NCBI GenBank assembly: GCA_017303565.1
Contig: JAFLCM010000054.1
Span: 1-9,643, forward strand
Direction: 5' to 3'
Length of the DNA: 9,643 bases
DNA from: Planctomycetota bacterium
GTDB taxonomy: Bacteria > Planctomycetota > Phycisphaerae > Phycisphaerales > UBA1924
Shown here: one piece after another, positions 7,826 through 9,643 of the stretch
How positions within the stretch are numbered: position 1 is the stretch's first letter
Layout of the letters: each line of letters starts with the position of its first letter
Notes under the pieces: model-generated
What the model saw: only the letters and a program-made list of their open reading frames with translations
What the model was told of the DNA's origin: nothing
Databases searched by the model: none
Translations under genes and position numbers: made by a program

Positions 7826-9643
7826 TTAGAACCCAAAGCTCTTCTTCCTCGCCAACACGCCCTCGACGGCCACGCGCTCGGCGCTCCCGGCTGGGTAGAG
7901 CTTGTTGAGCGAGTTGGCCAACTTCCAGAACCGGGCGTCTTTGCCGACACCGTCGTCCACGAGGAACCGGCGCAGGGCTTCGCCGCGCTGCGACGAGAAC
8001 AGGAGCATCGCCTGATGCACGCGGTCGAGGATCGTCGCCCCGGGCTTGGAGGCCGCGAGTTTGCCCGCGGCTTCCGCCTCGGCCTGCTCGATCTGCGCCT
8101 TCACTTCCTCGGCGGTCTCGAAGAGCGACGCCTCAGCCTTCTTCTTCTTGCCCTTCGGGCGTGCCGCCTCGACCGTGCCGGCCGTGCCGACGGCGTCCTT
8201 GCCGAAGAGGTACCCCACGCGCTCGTTCATCGAGAGCAGCCGGGCCGTCTCGCCCTTGATCTCGACGAACGACTGGCACTTCTCCAGGTGGACGCCCAGC
8301 CCCTGGGCGATCTTGCGAGCCGCGTCGAACTCCAGCGCGAAGCCTCTGATGGGCTTCGCGGCCGTGCTCTTGGCGTCCTCGTCGTCGTCCGCGTCCTCTT
8401 CGTCCACCTTCTTCGCCGAAGCACTGTCGGCCTTCGTCGCGCCGAGCGTCCACAGCCACATCGCCGTCAGCCGCGCATCGGGTTCGAGCCCTCCCGCGTC
8501 GGCCCCACCATCTTTAAAGATCAGCGTCAGCGCCTCGGTGCTCACCGTCGCCCAGACGTGCTCCAGGTATTCGGGCAGCAGCACCGCCTCGCCGCTGGCT
8601 CGCTCCACCCGCGCGTACCGCGAGTAGACCTCCAGCGCCGGACCCAGGCACGCGAAGATCGCGTCCGCGCCGACGACGCCCTCGGCGTCCAGCCGCGGCA
8701 TCCACTCGCGGATGCGCTTGGGCAGTTCCTCCAGCACCGTGCGCCAGTCGCCCACCCCCCATCCGCCCTCGCCCTCGTCCACCGCCCCGCTCGCCATCTC
8801 GCGTGGGCGGACCACGATGTGGACGCTCGACCCCAGCCGCGCCTGCCCCTGCGCCGCGACGCGGGTCTCCATCTCGGTGTCGATGGGCCAGGACCCGGTG
8901 ACGATCCACCCGGCGTCGATGACGGCCTTGAGGATCGCCTCCCACGACGCGGTGGACTTGCTGGCGAAGACGATGCACCCGACGCCGTCGGGGCGGACGA
9001 CGCGGCGGGCCTCGGCGAAGGCGCGGGCGAGTTCGCGCTCGTAGAACGAGATGTCCTTGGTGGACTGGCTCAGCGTGTGCGGGCGATCGACGACGATCTC
9101 TTCGTCCTTGGGCACGCCGGGGTCGCGCGTGAGCGAGGGGTGGATGTTCGAGAGCGTGCGGCGGAACCACACGTAGAAGAAGTCCGAGAGATAGGCGTAG
9201 GGGACCGCGTCGTAGTACGGCGGATCGGTGACGAGCACTGCAACAGAGTCATCCGGAAGTGGATGATTCGTCGCGGATGCTTGTTCGACATGTCCAGGCG
9301 TTCGACCAAGCGAAGCGTTGGCTTCGAGGGCGCTCGCCACCCAGTTCATCGCACCCGAGAAACCTCCCGTCGCGTCGGAGCCCGTGGGAACCTCGGCGAA
9401 ATCCCAGATCATGCCGATCGCTTGACGTCCGAAGGTGTTGCCGATGAACTCGCCCGGCGGAACCCAACGGCAAAGCGCTGAGCCATAGTCGGCCTGCCGC
9501 CCCACGGCCATCGCCAAGCACGTCTGCACCGCCTCGGCCATCTCCGGCGGGGTGGGGCCGACGTTCACGGCGGGGGCTTCGTCGGTCTCGTCCGCCCCGA
9601 AGATGTTCGACGTGCGTCCGTCCCGCTGGTCCGGGGCTCCGCC
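7826..9643 (-). CDS. DUF1156-family DNA methyltransferase, 5' end off the window
   Basis: The frame is open to the right edge; 605 residues are visible, numbered here from the edge. A GTG at 9566-9568 is internal, not the start. The catalytic motif IV is DPPYYD at 140-145, the form used by amino methyltransferases (N6-adenine or N4-cytosine). It is followed by a segment typical of DUF1156 proteins (AYLSDFFYVWFRR), a later VVRPDG...IVFASKS (215-230) and GSWPIDTE (250-257). The DUF1156 domain itself should lie in the missing N-terminus, perhaps 300-400 residues. The C-terminal part has an acidic linker (about 413-424), a lysine run (KGKKKK, about 497-502), a helical stretch, and a tail (ILDRVHQAMLLF, then RFWKLANSL) that recurs in this family. 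In defence loci such methylases are thought to mark host DNA so that partner enzymes attack only unmarked DNA. The target base and site are unknown. It ends directly against the next gene. Confidence 0.9.
   Translation of the reverse strand, partial: GGAPDQRDGRTSNIFGADETDEAPAVNVGPTPPEMAEAVQTCLAMAVGRQADYGSALCRWVPPGEFIGNTFGRQAIGMIWDFAEVPTGSDATGGFSGAMNWVASALEANASLGRTPGHVEQASATNHPLPDDSVAVLVTDPPYYDAVPYAYLSDFFYVWFRRTLSNIHPSLTRDPGVPKDEEIVVDRPHTLSQSTKDISFYERELARAFAEARRVVRPDGVGCIVFASKSTASWEAILKAVIDAGWIVTGSWPIDTEMETRVAAQGQARLGSSVHIVVRPREMASGAVDEGEGGWGVGDWRTVLEELPKRIREWMPRLDAEGVVGADAIFACLGPALEVYSRYARVERASGEAVLLPEYLEHVWATVSTEALTLIFKDGGADAGGLEPDARLTAMWLWTLGATKADSASAKKVDEEDADDDEDAKSTAAKPIRGFALEFDAARKIAQGLGVHLEKCQSFVEIKGETARLLSMNERVGYLFGKDAVGTAGTVEAARPKGKKKKAEASLFETAEEVKAQIEQAEAEAAGKLAASKPGATILDRVHQAMLLFSSQRGEALRRFLVDDGVGKDARFWKLANSLNKLYPAGSAERVAVEGVLARKKSFGF

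Noticed and set aside
8138..8149. Four CTT repeats, considered as a phase-variation tract.
   Set aside because: The unit is three bases and encodes a lysine run, so changes in copy number would not shift the frame.
6146..9481. A plus-strand reading frame of 1111 codons antisense to the ATPase, small gene and methylase.
   Set aside because: It is a mirror of high-GC3 genes on the other strand. Its product is low in complexity (rich in R, L, D, G, H) with no recognisable domain, and it crosses three well-supported genes.
1..9643. Search for CRISPR arrays, insertion sequences or long direct repeats.
   Set aside because: None was seen by eye; no evenly spaced repeats, transposase motifs or terminal inverted repeats are present.

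Overview
The window is a GC-rich bacterial defence-type locus. All confident genes lie on the minus strand and are tightly packed, so the operon is read right to left. The organism cannot be named from the sequence. High GC3 in most genes, good Shine-Dalgarno sites and use of GTG and TTG starts fit a GC-rich bacterium. A Planctomycetota- or Proteobacteria-like source is only a guess.

In transcription order (right to left) the genes are: (1) the C-terminal two thirds or so of a DUF1156-family DNA methyltransferase with a DPPY catalytic motif, whose N-terminus lies beyond the right edge; (2) a 207-residue protein I do not recognise, whose ATG directly abuts the methylase stop codon; (3) a 978-residue DUF499 P-loop ATPase carrying a bacterial Ig-like insertion near its C-terminus; (4) a 788-residue McrB-type AAA+ motor with a large unrecognised N-terminal region; (5) a McrC nuclease subunit with a PD-(D/E)xK site and a TTG start; (6) a 122-residue DUF6508 protein. 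Gaps between genes are 0, 39, 9, 12 and 27 nt. Two ribosome-binding sites are built into the stop codon of the preceding gene. This points to one transcript whose promoter lies outside the window.

At the left end, positions 1-232 are mostly non-coding. They hold a strong hairpin terminator (48-77) that can act in both directions. It would close the minus-strand operon and whatever plus-strand gene enters from the left edge.

Functionally, DUF1156 methylases and DUF499 ATPases are known partners in anti-phage loci (for example Hma-like helicase-methylase-ATPase sets). McrBC is a type IV restriction enzyme. Here the two modules sit in one operon, with a small protein of unknown function at the junction and a DUF6508 gene at the end. 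The arrangement suggests a composite modification-plus-restriction system, with McrBC perhaps serving as the effector. This is inference from gene order. No helicase or other nuclease of the DUF1156/DUF499 system is visible, and one may lie upstream beyond the right edge.
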